Origin: Pollenia angustigena
Taxonomy: Eukaryota; Arthropoda; Insecta; Diptera; Polleniidae
DNA: 64,000 bases
Direction: 5' to 3'
Assembly (NCBI GenBank): GCA_930367215.1
Contig: OV884056.1
Location: 321,872,709-321,936,708, forward strand
The position numbers and the translations under genes were made by a program. The notes beneath the pieces were generated by a model. That model did not search any database and was not told where the DNA came from. It worked only from the letters and a program-made list of their open reading frames with translations. This document shows positions 1 through 10,552 of this stretch, piece by piece; the stretch's first letter is position 1; the number at the start of each line of letters is the position of its first letter.

Positions 1-150
1 TTATATTTTGTTTTAAAATAATTTTTTACAAAATTATGAGCGGTATGAATTATGACAAACAAAGTAGTAAGTACCAAAGTTGTAAGACAGTGCAGTAAAA
101 ATAAGGGTAAAACATGCAACAATTTTTGCATGTTTTTTATCAACATATTT

Positions 151-240
151 ACATAGCGTCTTCACCTGACAATTTTTTGTCATACCAAACGTCAAAATTC
201 ACATTAAAAAAACGCTGACAAAAATGTGAAGACGCTATGT
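151..240. repeat. Short foldback element
   Basis: A 90-bp segment whose ends, ACATAGCGTCTTCAC and its reverse complement, form a perfect 15-bp inverted repeat. It holds no ORF. It looks like a small MITE or a solo hairpin. The superfamily is not identified because no clear target duplication is visible. Confidence 0.7.
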
Positions 241-358
241 CACAAAAGAACTTGAAAATTTTTCCCACAGTTGTATTTTTTGTACAAACGAACACAAAAA
301 TGTAGAACATGTAACATTAATGCAACATATTTCTCAGAAAAGAAATCGCCATTAGTAA

Positions 359-486
359 GTGCTGGTTCACACACGTCAAGTTTAACTCTTCAAGTCTTAA
401 GTTTTTAGGAGAGAGGGGAAAAGATATGGCATTCTCTTTTCCCTTCTCTCCTAAAAGCTCAAGACTTGACGTGTGTGAACCGGCAC
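359..486. mobile_element. PIF/Harbinger-type palindromic MITE, copy 1
   Basis: A 128-bp nearly continuous palindrome starting GTGCTGGTTCACACACGTC and ending in the complement. It is flanked on both sides by TAA (356-358 and 487-489). A 3-bp TAA/TTA duplication is typical of PIF/Harbinger elements. Two related copies lie at 13247-13395 and 13921-14063. It has no coding capacity. Confidence 0.8.
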
Positions 487-545
487 TAAAGGAATGTCGT
501 GGCCAGTGTTTGAACCGGCACTAAAGGAATGTCGTGGCCAGTGTT
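476..545. repeat. 35-bp tandem duplication at a MITE edge
   Basis: A 35-bp unit beginning TGAACCGGCACTAAAGG occurs twice head to tail (476-510 and 511-545) with no differences. The unit starts inside the right inverted repeat of the MITE at 359-486 and runs into its flank. The duplication therefore arose after the MITE inserted. Confidence 0.85.
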
Positions 546-631
546 GCCAGTGAAGTTTCGAGAAAGAATCATTTTTCTCAAAAAGATACATTTTGAAAAA
601 AAATTTTAAAATCCATTTTTAACTTTAATAT

Positions 632-886
632 CACTACGTGACAAAATTTCAACAAAGTCGTGACCAAATGAATCTGACAGCTAATCATTATGTAAAATTG
701 TCCGCTGAATCCGAATATGCATTTCAGTCACAGCATCTTTTTTAAAAACACAAATAACGGTTATTTTGGAATATCTCAAAAACTGTTCTACTTTTGACAA
801 TTCTGACTTCATATTAAGATTCAGCGGAAAATTTTACATGAAGATTAGGTGTCAAATTGATTTGGTCAAAAATTTGTCACGTAGTG
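632..886. mobile_element. Foldback MITE with long inverted repeats
   Basis: The ends CACTACGTGACAAA and TTTGTCACGTAGTG extend into imperfect inverted arms of about 85 bp, both containing an internal TCCGCTGAATC block. The same TAT trinucleotide flanks both ends, so the target duplication is TA or TAT. There is no ORF. This is a non-autonomous DNA element of unknown superfamily. Confidence 0.75.
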
Positions 887-1863
887 TATTTATTAACATA
901 ATATTTTTATTTAATATTTAATGAATATTGTTAAGAGAATGATATCATGTAAATTCATTTTTATATATTTATTCAAGTCAAAAAAATTAGGTATGTAATT
1001 TTCAAAAATACAGTTAGCAAACTTTAAAATTAATTATATGTAACCGTCTTTTGGTGCCCTATGCTCCAGTGGGAGTAAGAAGAATATATATTGTATTTAT
1101 ATATCTTTCTTTGGATGTTATCAAAACAAATTCATTATTGTAAAATTAATATACGAGTTAAGGCGTTTTCACTAAGGCGATTATATTAAAAAGTTCATAT
1201 AAATTTCCTGAAAAAAAGATGTTAATTTTTCCTCACTTCGCACTACTAGTAATCCTTGATTTAGGTGGATCGTATGTACGCAAAACCAGAAACATTTACA
1301 TACATATGTCTTTGTTATGTTATCAGAAAAGTTATACTTAAGATTTTAATTTGTACTTTACTTATAGTACAATAATTGTTAAGAATTAAGTTTGAGCCTC
1401 GATTTCGAACGAAAATTCTTTCGCTTAACTTACATTTAAAACATAATCAATTTTTTAGAATTCGTTTTTTCCCTTATTCAAAAATTCACAGTTTAAAACA
1501 ACGATTTGAAAAATACGAATATTGCAGAAAACGTATTAGAATAAAAAAATTTTTAGCAGACGTGCATATGAAAGCGTAAATAATAAAAAAAAAGAAAATA
1601 TAATTTATATACATGTAAGCAAATTTTCACTGATAGACAAAGTTTCAACTGTGTCAAAATTAATTGGATCCGTTTTGAGAAAACTGAATCATTATGATTG
1701 ACACGACACGATTGACAGGAAAATACCACGGTTTTCTTTTATTTTTTTTGTATGTCTGATTGTTATTTTCACATGTCGAAAGCGTCAATGATTTTTAAGA
1801 ACAATAATTTTTTTATTGATGAGTCGCAGAGATTTTTTTTTTAAATAGGTAAAAATTAATATT
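887..1863. other. AT-rich non-coding stretch
   Basis: No exon-like coding was seen. A block near 1038-1095 (TGCCCTATGCTCCAGTGGGA and flanks) recurs in reverse orientation at about 46660-46710, so at least part of this stretch is an old dispersed repeat. The small ORF at 1376-1579 is AT-rich, resembles nothing recognisable and is not called. Confidence 0.5.
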
Positions 1864-2036
1864 CATATCGCACTGGTTCCTCTTAACGGAGTTAACTCAA
1901 AATTTATAAATTTGCAGTAGAGACAAAAAACTGTTTAATTTGTATATGTATGTACTCTTATATTGCAAAGGAGGATACTATTGTATTTTTTACAAAATAC
2001 TAGAGAAATTGAAATTAGAGGAACCAGTGTGATATG
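1864..2036. mobile_element. Foldback MITE
   Basis: A 173-bp segment bounded by CATATCGCACTGGTTCCTCT and its reverse complement with one or two mismatches. The interior is AT-rich without coding. It lies 10 bp left of the next foldback element (2046-2549). Confidence 0.7.
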
Positions 2037-2045
2037 TATGTATGT

Positions 2046-2549
2046 ACATTAGGGCGGGTCGACTTGTATGGATGAAAAAAAAATAAAAATCGTATAACAA
2101 AAACCTAATCTACATACGATTTTAAGAAAATTCTCCGAAGAAACCATGGGTCTAAAATAAAATCCTAATCCGCGCCTCTCGACTTGAAAATTTTTGTCCT
2201 CTGTATATAAAAAGGAAAAAGGGGCTTAATTTGGAGCCGTGTCATAAAAGTGAGCATGTTAAAAGCTATACATACTAAGTTTTAGAAGGCCTTTCTTGGC
2301 ACGTGAAAATTTGACATTTTGTGAAAGGATCCGAGATGGCATAAGTGACTCCCAGAATTTGAGCTCGCACTTTGTGCGTGGCAAAAACAATTTTTCGTGT
2401 TATTTTTAAATCATTTTAACGAAAGAAGAGGAAAAAATGTTCAAGTCGAGAGGCCCGGATTAGGATTTTATTTTAGCTACATGGTTAACTATAAGTTATA
2501 GTTTTTGCTATACGATTTTTCAAAAAAAAAAATCGACCCGCCCTAATGT
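2046..2549. mobile_element. Foldback DNA element with ATTAGGGCGGGTCGA ends
   Basis: Terminal inverted repeats read ACATTAGGGCGGGTCGA and its complement. A second pair of inverted blocks containing TCCTAATCC sits further in (about 2164 and 2458). The element is about 500 bp long with no ORF. The segment 7392-7925 starts and ends with similar sequence and is probably a diverged relative. Confidence 0.75.
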
Positions 2550-2701
2550 GCATATTTCGATTCTTAAAATTAGTAAATAGATTTATTTTTATAACGTTGA
2601 CAAACAAAAATTTAGTTTTATGTATTTAGGTATTAAATGGCTTTTCTTTATTTGCGGCCTTTTTTCGGGGCCTTTTTATTACTGCTTTTCATTCATTTCA
2701 G

Positions 2702-3009
2702 GGCGTATGACTCGTTCTAAAAGTAATACTCGATCCAGTGATTCACGCGTTAGTGATGCATCGAACTGCTCACGTTTGCTTGAGCACCATACAGCCAACA
2801 CACACCATGCCTCGCACCCGCATGCGAATGCACCACATGCTAATACAACCAATCATGGCCCACAAGCAAGTGTGTCTCCATTATCGCTTAATGCTCCAAA
2901 CACAATTATAACAAATGTAAATCAAACACCAGTGGCTGAAACTACTGCCTGCAGCACAAATTTGACGAATCCACCGCCAACGATTACAAATGAACCAAAT
3001 AAATTTTAA
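2702..3009 (+). CDS. Alternative 3' terminal exon A of an unidentified gene (Ser/Asn/His-rich tail)
   Basis: A pyrimidine-rich tract and acceptor TTCATTTCAG end at 2701. The exon starts with two bases of a split codon and stays open for about 100 codons to TAA at 3007-3009. The peptide begins RMTRSKSNTRSSDSR, is rich in Ser, Asn, Thr and His, and has no recognisable domain. It contains a TPVAET motif that recurs as NPVAET near the end of the exon at 10275-10552. Both exons enter in the same phase, so they are best read as mutually exclusive terminal exons. An AATAAA hexamer (3009-3014) overlaps the stop codon. An upstream in-frame ATG at 2620 lies before the acceptor and is probably intronic. 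The parent gene is not recognised; tails like this occur on channels, transporters and scaffold proteins. Confidence 0.65.
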
Positions 3010-5557
3010 ATAAAATCAAAACACTGAAACATATCGAACCATCATCTTTTCTTCAAATTGTATTGAATTTTTGATACGATTAAACAAATCTGATTCTACG
3101 AGGTATGGTGTCAACAAACCGTTTGTAGTCTCGATATTGTAGTTCTGAAACACACATAAATACACAAACACAAAACAGATTTTACCTTCTCCTCTTTCTA
3201 ACTCTATCTTTATACTCTTTCCTTCGTAAAATTCATAATTACTAACAATGCAAATACTACTCGTTTTTAATTATTTACTTTATCCAACAGTGTTTTTGCA
3301 CCAAATTTTAAAAAAACCTTTTCAAACGTGCCCTGGAAATATTTCTACATTAAAATTATAAAAGTCGTTAGTAGCAAGGCGAATTCATATCGAGCCCTAA
3401 CCGCGAAAATAGCGACATGATTTTCAATTTTTGTTTTTTTTTTTAATAAATGACTTTATTGACAATACTTGCATCATCTCCTAAAATGTCATGGTAACAT
3501 AATGTACCGTTACGATTTTATAGCAAGAACAATTTTATTGTAAGCGACAAATTTCATACAAAATTTATATGAAATAAAATAAAAAAGCTATCTCCTGTAA
3601 AATTATTTTTTGGCGCTTACGTTATTTTCGCGGTTAAGGGTCGATATATATCAATTGGCGGCAATCCTACAACAAGAGGATATTTCTTGCTTCTTTTGGT
3701 GGTGAAGAATGTTAAAATCCATTACAAAATGTAAATAAAAAATATATTTTGACAGTTTCAATTAGCAAACAATCAGCTAATCGGTTGAACCCACCCGATA
3801 TATTTTGTCGCCTGGAAGAGTCCTCAGGCGTTATCACAATGCTTTGTGGGCTATTATCGAAAAAGGGGTTTAAAATTCACTTCTAAACGACTAGTCTTAA
3901 TAAAAACTCACATAAGTTTAGAATACATAGTACATCTGTATATTTGTATTGCCACAGAAAAGTCTATTGTTTGTCACGTTACGCCATGAAGCGTTTTAAG
4001 GGCCATTATTAAAACTTGCCATTCGTTAAAGATAGGATTTGGTGCCACCCAAAATACTACTACAACTTTGCTTAATACTTAAGTGAGCAATATGTTAAAG
4101 GCAAGTGATAAATAGAGAGCATATATGTGGTAGTGCCCAATAAGTTTTAACGATTTCACAATAAAACTTTTCAAACATTTCTAATAGAAGAAATTTAAAT
4201 AAACTTAAGTATATACTGTTTTGATAAGTTTTTTTGAAAATTCTCTGTATAAGAATAAGAGCTGCAAAACGATCGATATTATCGGTAATAACTGCTTAAT
4301 AGGCTTGGATGTGGCGATTTCTCGCCAAACGTGACGTTTTTTTTTTTAGCTTGTTTCTCATTTTTTTCTTTACAAAATGAAAGTAAAAAGAAAATATGTA
4401 TGACAACCCTGCTGCCACGTTTTGTGTAGATGAAGTGTAAAAACTTTTTAATTTTTCACCACCTACATTCATTACCATAATAGGCTTTTTCACCATCAAA
4501 GATGTAGAAAATGTGTAACACTCGTTTACATTGTTCACATTTAACATATTCCATCAAACAAAAATGTCACCATTTTTGAAAAAAATGGTTTTAAAATAAA
4601 AAATATTTTTTTCTACAAATGTGCCAAAATTTAAAAACATTGCAATAAAAGAGAAAACTTGACAAATGGTAACGCTGTTTAAAAAAAAAACATATTTTTG
4701 TCAGTGATGTTTTAATAATAATAGAACTTATTGCCACTTTTCTAGTGATGATACTAAAATAATCGAAAAATGTAGAATGGAATAAAATGAGAAAGGAGCA
4801 GCGTTTAAAGATGTTAGTTTTGCGTATAATGGAATAAAATGAGATAGGAGCATCTTTTAAAGATGTTGGTTTTGCGCCCTATGTAATTCTTATGGAGAGA
4901 TGCTAACATCTTTGCAAATTGATGGTAGATGTTGAAAAGTGTAAAATACTGTAACCAAAGTAGTGGCACATACAAACAATTTCGTTACTATCGATAGTGT
5001 TTAAGCTAACTATCGAATGGGCCGACTACCGATAATTTTGCAGCTCTAATTGGAATTTGCGGGAAAATAAGATTAAAAAAACTAGAAAGAAATATATGTA
5101 GATTTCTGCATCTAGTATGTGTTTATATCCAGGGCAAAAGCTTAAAAGTGTTATTTACATAAAAAAAAAATAATTAGCCCTGTCTTAAAGAATTCGGTGG
5201 AAGAAATCATCCTGTTGGCTAGTAGATATTGATACTCTCACTACTGATTAAAATTTTAATTTAGATCCTTTCGATCAAATAACATCGATCGCTCGCTAAT
5301 TTTTTGTTTTGTTTAGTACTTGTTGTAGATTTCTTAGACTTAGTAAAAAAATAATTACAAAACTATATATTTTAAGCTTTCCAACTAGAAATATGTGTGT
5401 ATACATTACTCGAAACTTAAATAAAACAAGATTTTTTTTACATAATTTCTTACGTTTTTTAGATCAAAATACATACTTAGATACATAAATAGTTAATAAC
5501 AGCTTAACACTCAAACACTTAGAAACATCGATTTTCGTTCATGGTTCTAAAAGGTTT
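3010..5557. other. Intron or intergenic DNA with repeat fragments
   Basis: No further exon was seen between the putative terminal exon A and the next repeat cluster. The stretch contains a 52-bp tandem duplication (4776-4879). It also contains a fragment at about 4304-4340 (GGCGATTTCTCGCCAAACGT) matching the ends of hAT-like repeats at 47925-48040 and 60064-60242. The rest is AT-rich unique-looking sequence. Confidence 0.5.
4776..4879. repeat. 52-bp tandem duplication
   Basis: Two head-to-tail copies of a 52-bp unit beginning AATGGAATAAAATGAGA start at 4776 and 4828 and differ at only a few bases. There is no coding function. This is a local slippage or unequal-exchange duplication. Confidence 0.8.
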
Positions 5558-5665
5558 CACCCTTATTCAAAAAAAGTTAAAGTTCACATTAGTTATCCAA
5601 CACATAAAAACCCACGCACTTTTGCTGGGCTTAATGTGAACTTTAACATTTTTTTGAATAAGGTG
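5558..5665. mobile_element. Palindromic MITE
   Basis: The ends CACCCTTATTCAAAAAAAG and CTTTTTTTGAATAAGGTG extend inward through a shared TTAAAGTTCACATTA block, giving arms of about 38 bp around a 30-bp loop. No ORF. It lies 65 bp left of the next foldback element. Confidence 0.75.
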
Positions 5666-5730
5666 CTTAATCTTTATTATGCCAATTTGTTTAGACGTTT
5701 TATTATTAATTACGAAGTTTTATTATTATT

Positions 5731-6239
5731 AAGGGTAATCACGATGGTTATTGTGCAAATTTGCAATGTGTAAATTTGCAGTGCATATTATGATTGATCG
5801 TGAGCATACCACTTTTATTTTTGTGCAAATATGCTATTTTTCTAAAAATGTATTCTGGCAACACTAAAAACTTCTGGCAGCACTGTAAAAAATCTGCATT
5901 TATTTACAATTATACACAAGGAAATTAAAATAAATGTTTTCTTTTTAATTAATTAAAATTTAATTCTCTATTTTATTTTACAATCTGCGAAAATGTTCAA
6001 TTTATAAGTTTTCTTAAAATCAATATGGCACTTAATATGTCAAATGCTATTGTTTACATTTGTTTGCAACTGAGCAAATATGCACTACCAACTTTGCTCA
6101 TGGTTTTTTTAGTGCAAACGAAGTAAAAAAGAGCAAATTGCAAATATGTACATTTTGTTGTTGTGTTGTGCAAATGTGTGTATTTTTGCACGCATTTGCA
6201 TCGTTTGCACACTTTGCACTACCCATCGTGATTTCCCTT
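5731..6239. mobile_element. Foldback element rich in GCAAAT repeats, with 6-bp target duplication
   Basis: The terminal inverted repeats AAGGGTAATCACGATGG and its imperfect complement bound 509 bp that contain many short GCAAAT/ATTTGC motifs in both orientations. ATTATT lies immediately outside both ends (5725-5730 and 6240-6245), a plausible 6-bp target duplication, although the site is low-complexity. The ORF that starts inside it (6060-6608) crosses the element boundary and is judged spurious. Confidence 0.75.
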
Positions 6240-6469
6240 ATTATTTTTTTTTCTTTTGCAATTTATCCTACTGTTTTTTTTTTTTTTGTTCGTGTAAACA
6301 CTAATTCGTATTTTTTATGTTTTAAAGTGGTATCAACGCCTTTAATTTTATATGTATTCATTATAATGATAATTATTGGTCTAACATTGATTACAAATTC
6401 TAAAATTGACAGACATAAACAATTTGCCGAAACAGTCATTTATTCAAATAAGTTTTGTAAATTAATCAT

Positions 6470-7391
6470 ACATATGGGGTACTCTAAGCCAAATCGGATG
6501 GTTAAAAACGTTTATTTTGATTTCCCCAATTTTGTGATATGGGCATTTCCAGCGAAAAGTCTTCTTCTTGTAGCGTTACGCCAGCAAATAATTCAAATTG
6601 CTTCTTAAGAAAATTGTATATGTATTATTTACTTTTTTATATTTTGGTGTAAAACGCAAAATTTAATAACAAAAGAAATAACATTTGAACAACAGGGGCC
6701 TAAAATACAAGATCATTTGCTTGCTGGCGTTACGTTCCAAAAAGTTGACTTTTCGATGGAAACGCCCATATATTTTTGTGCACTTCAAAAGAGCTTGTTG
6801 ACATTTATCTTTTGATTATTCGTTGAAGACACTTTTTTTAGTTTTTTGTTCATAACTTTCTTAATAATTCTCCAAAATGGAATGTTGTTGCAAAGTATTG
6901 GTTTTTGGAGGTTTTTTAAAGAAAAAATATCTAATATTTTTTAGTTTTGAAAAAATTTGAATAAAAAATTTCATTTTAGATACCGATTTTTAGCTTTTTA
7001 AATTTTGAAAAATCGAAAAATAGTAGTTATTGAAGGCCCACTACCGACCCAGCTTTAAATATGTTGGGTAGATTAAAGTTAAAAATTACTTATGTTCAAA
7101 AAAATCGAATGTTGCACTCATTTTCAAAAATAAGATTACAAATTTAAAATCAAAAAACCTGGAATATTTTTTTTCTGAAAAAAATATTTAAAATCGATTA
7201 TATACAAAAAAAAAAATAATGCAACATGGACCATTATTAAGAAAGATATGAAAAAAAAAATTAAAAAAAGTATAAACAAATTTCAAAACTTAGACGCTTT
7301 TAAAGTGTTTTTTAGTACAATTACAAAATTTGGGAAATCCAAAACAATGTTTTTTAAAGCATCCGATTTGGCACGGAATACCCTATATGTT
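6470..7391. mobile_element. Foldback element with a nested palindrome
   Basis: The outer inverted repeats are ACATATGGGGTACTCTAAGC and, at the right end, the near complement of the same with the shared block CCAAATCGGATG. A TCAT tetranucleotide lies outside both ends. Inside, 6534-6772 forms a second inverted repeat around ATATGGGCATTTCCAGCGAA and GCGTTACGCCAGCAA. The remainder is AT-rich without coding. Length is about 920 bp and the superfamily is unknown. Confidence 0.7.
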
Positions 7392-7925
7392 CATTAAGGT
7401 GGGTCGAAAAAAAAGTTGTGCTAATCATCCCCTAAAATTAAGGACATGTTAATGAAGTTTTTAAAATAGGAAAAGAAATGTAAACTTTGGTGTAAATTTC
7501 ATCCAAATCGAAAGACATCGATTTCAAAATTGGGTCACTTGACATTAATTTCCATTTTATATATAAAAAACGTATACAAAATGTTTGGTATTTTGTTTTT
7601 ATTTTCTTTATTATTTTCTAAAATATTAACTTTAGCAAAAAACTTTCTTCAAGGCTAATGTTGTCGACTAGAAGAGCTAACATATTGTCATATATCATAT
7701 TCTTGTAAAATGTTGTTTTTAAGAGATAGTCATATGAAAACAAATTACATTTGAATAAACGGCTTGAAGGCAAACTTTGAGGCGCGGACGCCCCCCCCCC
7801 CCCCCTTAAACACAACTTATCGCTACGAAATTTTTTTAAATATTTTTTTTAAACAAAACTGAACCGATTTTGGGGGGGGAGAACATAAGAAATCAAAAAA
7901 AAAAGAAAATAACGGCTACCCTAAT
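7392..7925. mobile_element. Diverged foldback element, possible relative of 2046-2549
   Basis: It starts with ATTAAGGTGGGTCG directly after the preceding element and ends with GGCTACCCTAATA, an imperfect inverted pair resembling the ends of 2046-2549. It contains a poly-C tract near 7790-7805 and a poly-G run near 7871. These tracts create the low-complexity ORF at 7618-7815, which is not a gene. Confidence 0.55.
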
Positions 7926-9733
7926 ATACACTGCCGCTATTTGAAGTCCGATCTCTACATATCATTTTAATGGCTTGAATTTGGCTTAATTTTTTCCTTT
8001 ATGACACGCCTCAAAATTGAACCACTTTTTAAACCAGTTCGAGCTCAATACAAAACAAACAAATTGCACCAGTCACGCTCTAGAATCAAAGTTTCCGAAA
8101 CTTACAAATTTATTTTTGCCACGCCACAAAAGACAGCACTTTTTGCTTTTTTATATAAAGCGCCGCCATTTAAAGTCCGACCTCATCGTATCGCATATCA
8201 TTACCCTGCAGGAAATTTGTGTCTATTGTTCTTAAAGCACTTTTCCCGTGACCAGTGAACACGATATTATAATAAAATAGATCGAATTGTAATAAGTGAA
8301 AAAAGGACATGTGACTTAAACGGTGATTATGTGTTTAAAGTGTAGTTACTCCAGAGGAAAGGTAATTGAGACAAAACAATTCATGTGATTGTATCTTGTG
8401 CGGGTATTGGCTGACTATCTGGTTCTATTATTGCATATGAAGGGGATCTATCAAATTAACATGGTTCACACGGGACAATGTCTGCTACAGTTACTGTTTT
8501 AAGCGAAATTGAGTGTGTCCATTTAGGTTATGTCAGTGACCTGCTACAAAGTGTTTAAAAGGTACGAATTAACCCCGTCCTAGGTCATCGCGACGTTAAA
8601 GTGACAAGTCCCCTTCATGTAAAGTGTTAGAACTATATCCCGTCCCTAACACTTTAGAACTGTAACGTGACAAGTGTGGTGTAAGTTCTATTTCTCCTAG
8701 GGTATTTATGGCTCGACCTTGGCTTAACAATGATATTTTAGAAACTTCATTAACGTATCTTTCATTCTTTCTACATACATTAATCCCAACTACTTATATT
8801 AGCACCAAATAATCTATACAATAAAAATGAAATGTTGTGTGATGCTGATCGCATAACTTAAGAACGGCTTGACCGATTTTTTCTTTAAAATGATCGCCAT
8901 GGTCCAACTTAGGTTTTTACGGAAAGAAAATATTGCCCCGCCTACTTTTATGCCCACTTTTTTCGATTTACCTAAAATCAGAAAACGGTTCCATCGATAA
9001 TTAGTAATCAGCTACCGAGCGCAGCCAGCTAGTATTTTATCAAAACAAGTTAAAAAAATTTTTAATGCGAATTTCAAACGTAAAAATAAAATTGACACTA
9101 TTTTGTTTAAGCCATTTAGGTTTTGTCTACAAATATAAAAATTTTCTTAATATTCACTTCGTATTTATGTTCCAATTTTTTTATTTGTGTAATTTCGAGT
9201 TTTTTATCCCAACAGATTTTTTAGGTATTTTCCGTAAAATAAGTAAAATTTCACCTACACGCTCCAAAATGTTAACTTATTTTTAAACGTAGCAAACCGT
9301 AGTTACATATTTGGTAATAGTGCTTAAATGTTGTTAAATAAGAAATTATAAAATCTACCCGCGGAGAAAAATTATTTTCAATATGGTCACTTCCAACAAA
9401 ACTATTTTCAACGCACAGGTTTAAACATATTATTGTTAATTTAACCGTATTATCGTCACCGGCAACCATATTACGGTTGAATTAGTCAAAAAAGAAGCCA
9501 CAACCATATTATAGTAGCCTGTTAACATGTCACGGTTAAATATAAAATTTGTTTACCACTAATAATTGTTTGGTTTTAAATTACCAATTGAATTCTCCTC
9601 TTCTCCAAGTGCAACATATTATGATTGAAAAACAACTTATAAACATATTTTTTTTTTTTAAATAACCATAATTTGTACGGGGACTACCTTAATATGATTG
9701 TCCGTGTTGATAGAGGACTAATTTAAACATTAT
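7926..9733. other. Mixed repeat DNA
   Basis: The block GCCGCTATTTGAAGTCCGA (about 7932) recurs with changes near 8162, 230 bp downstream, indicating an internally repeated element. The part around 8230-8760 has several echoed phrases (GTGACAAGT, AACACTTTA) but no ORF worth calling. A Helitron-like 3' end follows at 8830-9032. From 9033 to 9733 nothing clear is seen. Confidence 0.45.
8830..9032 (+). mobile_element. Helitron-like 3' terminal fragment
   Basis: The text ATCGCATAACTTAAGAACGG followed by TTGACCGATTTT is typical of insect Helitron 3' regions. The segment ends in GAGCGCAGCCAGCTAG followed by T, fitting the CTRR terminus of Helitrons. The short GC-rich stretch just before the end could form the subterminal hairpin. 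No 5' end and no Rep/helicase coding are present, so this is a non-autonomous remnant. Confidence 0.5.
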
Positions 9734-9850
9734 CGCCCGTATTTATAAAAAAATTTAACATTTAATAAAGGTTTACAAAACAAATTTTGTATGAAAATTT
9801 GCCTTAATAAACGTTTGTTAAATTTAATAATCGTTTATAAATACGGGTGT
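9734..9850. mobile_element. Palindromic MITE
   Basis: The ends CGCCCGTATTTATAAA and TTTATAAATACGGGTG are inverted copies extending about 40 bp inward through TTAACATTTAATAAA-like sequence. The element is 117 bp with no coding. Confidence 0.75.
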
Positions 9851-10274
9851 AAATGTTTAAATTAATCATAATAAGTTTAAAAAATTTCGTTAAAATTTTT
9901 TTTGTTGAAGGTTACGCATTGAAAAGGGTTTTTTCTCGGGGCGTATGTAAAATTTTGTTTTGGTTTTTAATAATTGTTGTTATTTTCATTTAACTTATCA
10001 TAAATATATGCAATGTATAATATTTTTTTAATATCACACAAACGCACTTAAAATACTAAATATTAATTAATATTAAATGTGTAGTTGAACAACGAATAGA
10101 AAAAAATACAAATATCGTCGCTGCGCCTCATACATGTTTTACGAAAATGGTTGACCAAATAAGCCAGGTAACATAGTTTCAACGCAGTGACGATATACAT
10201 ATTTATCTAGATGTTTGTATATATTTTTGCTTAAAAAAAAAGACTGTTACCTATACTTAATTATATAATTTCAG

Positions 10275-10552
10275 GCTCAGGTTCTAACTCACATGGTAGT
10301 AATGCTTCAGTCACCTCATTAAGATCAACGCGTAGTAATTCTGTTTCTCCAGCAGGTATCGTAGGAAATAATTCCCATCACGAGAGGAAAGGTTCAACAT
10401 ACCAGCCACATCAACACCATCATCCAACTCATCAGAAACTGCAACCGTCAGCACAACAGCATCACGAGCAGCAGCCCTTAACCCAAACCCACATTATATC
10501 GAATCCAGTCGCTGAAACTGTCACTGTGGAAATAATCGAGCCCGAAAAGTGA
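10275..10552 (+). CDS. Alternative 3' terminal exon B of the same unidentified gene (Ser/His/Gln-rich tail)
   Basis: The acceptor TATAATTTCAG ends at 10274. The exon opens with two bases of a split codon, the same phase as exon A at 2702. It then encodes about 91 residues to TGA at 10550-10552. The peptide starts SGSNSHGSNASVTSLRSTRS, continues with a His/Gln-rich middle, and ends ISNPVAETVTVEIIEPEK. No ATG opens this frame, so it is an internal-entry exon rather than a small gene. Codon use and the absence of stops support coding. It shares NPVAET with the TPVAET of exon A, consistent with homologous alternative tails. An AATAAA at 10618-10623 follows the stop by 66 bp. The parent protein is not identified. 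Confidence 0.7.

Noticed and set aside
6060..6608. 182-residue ORF on the plus strand
   Set aside because: It begins inside one foldback element, crosses its boundary and ends inside another. The peptide is Phe/Ile-rich from base composition and has no domain.
7618..7815. 65-residue ORF with a Gly-rich start
   Set aside because: The Gly run comes from a poly-C tract inside a foldback element.
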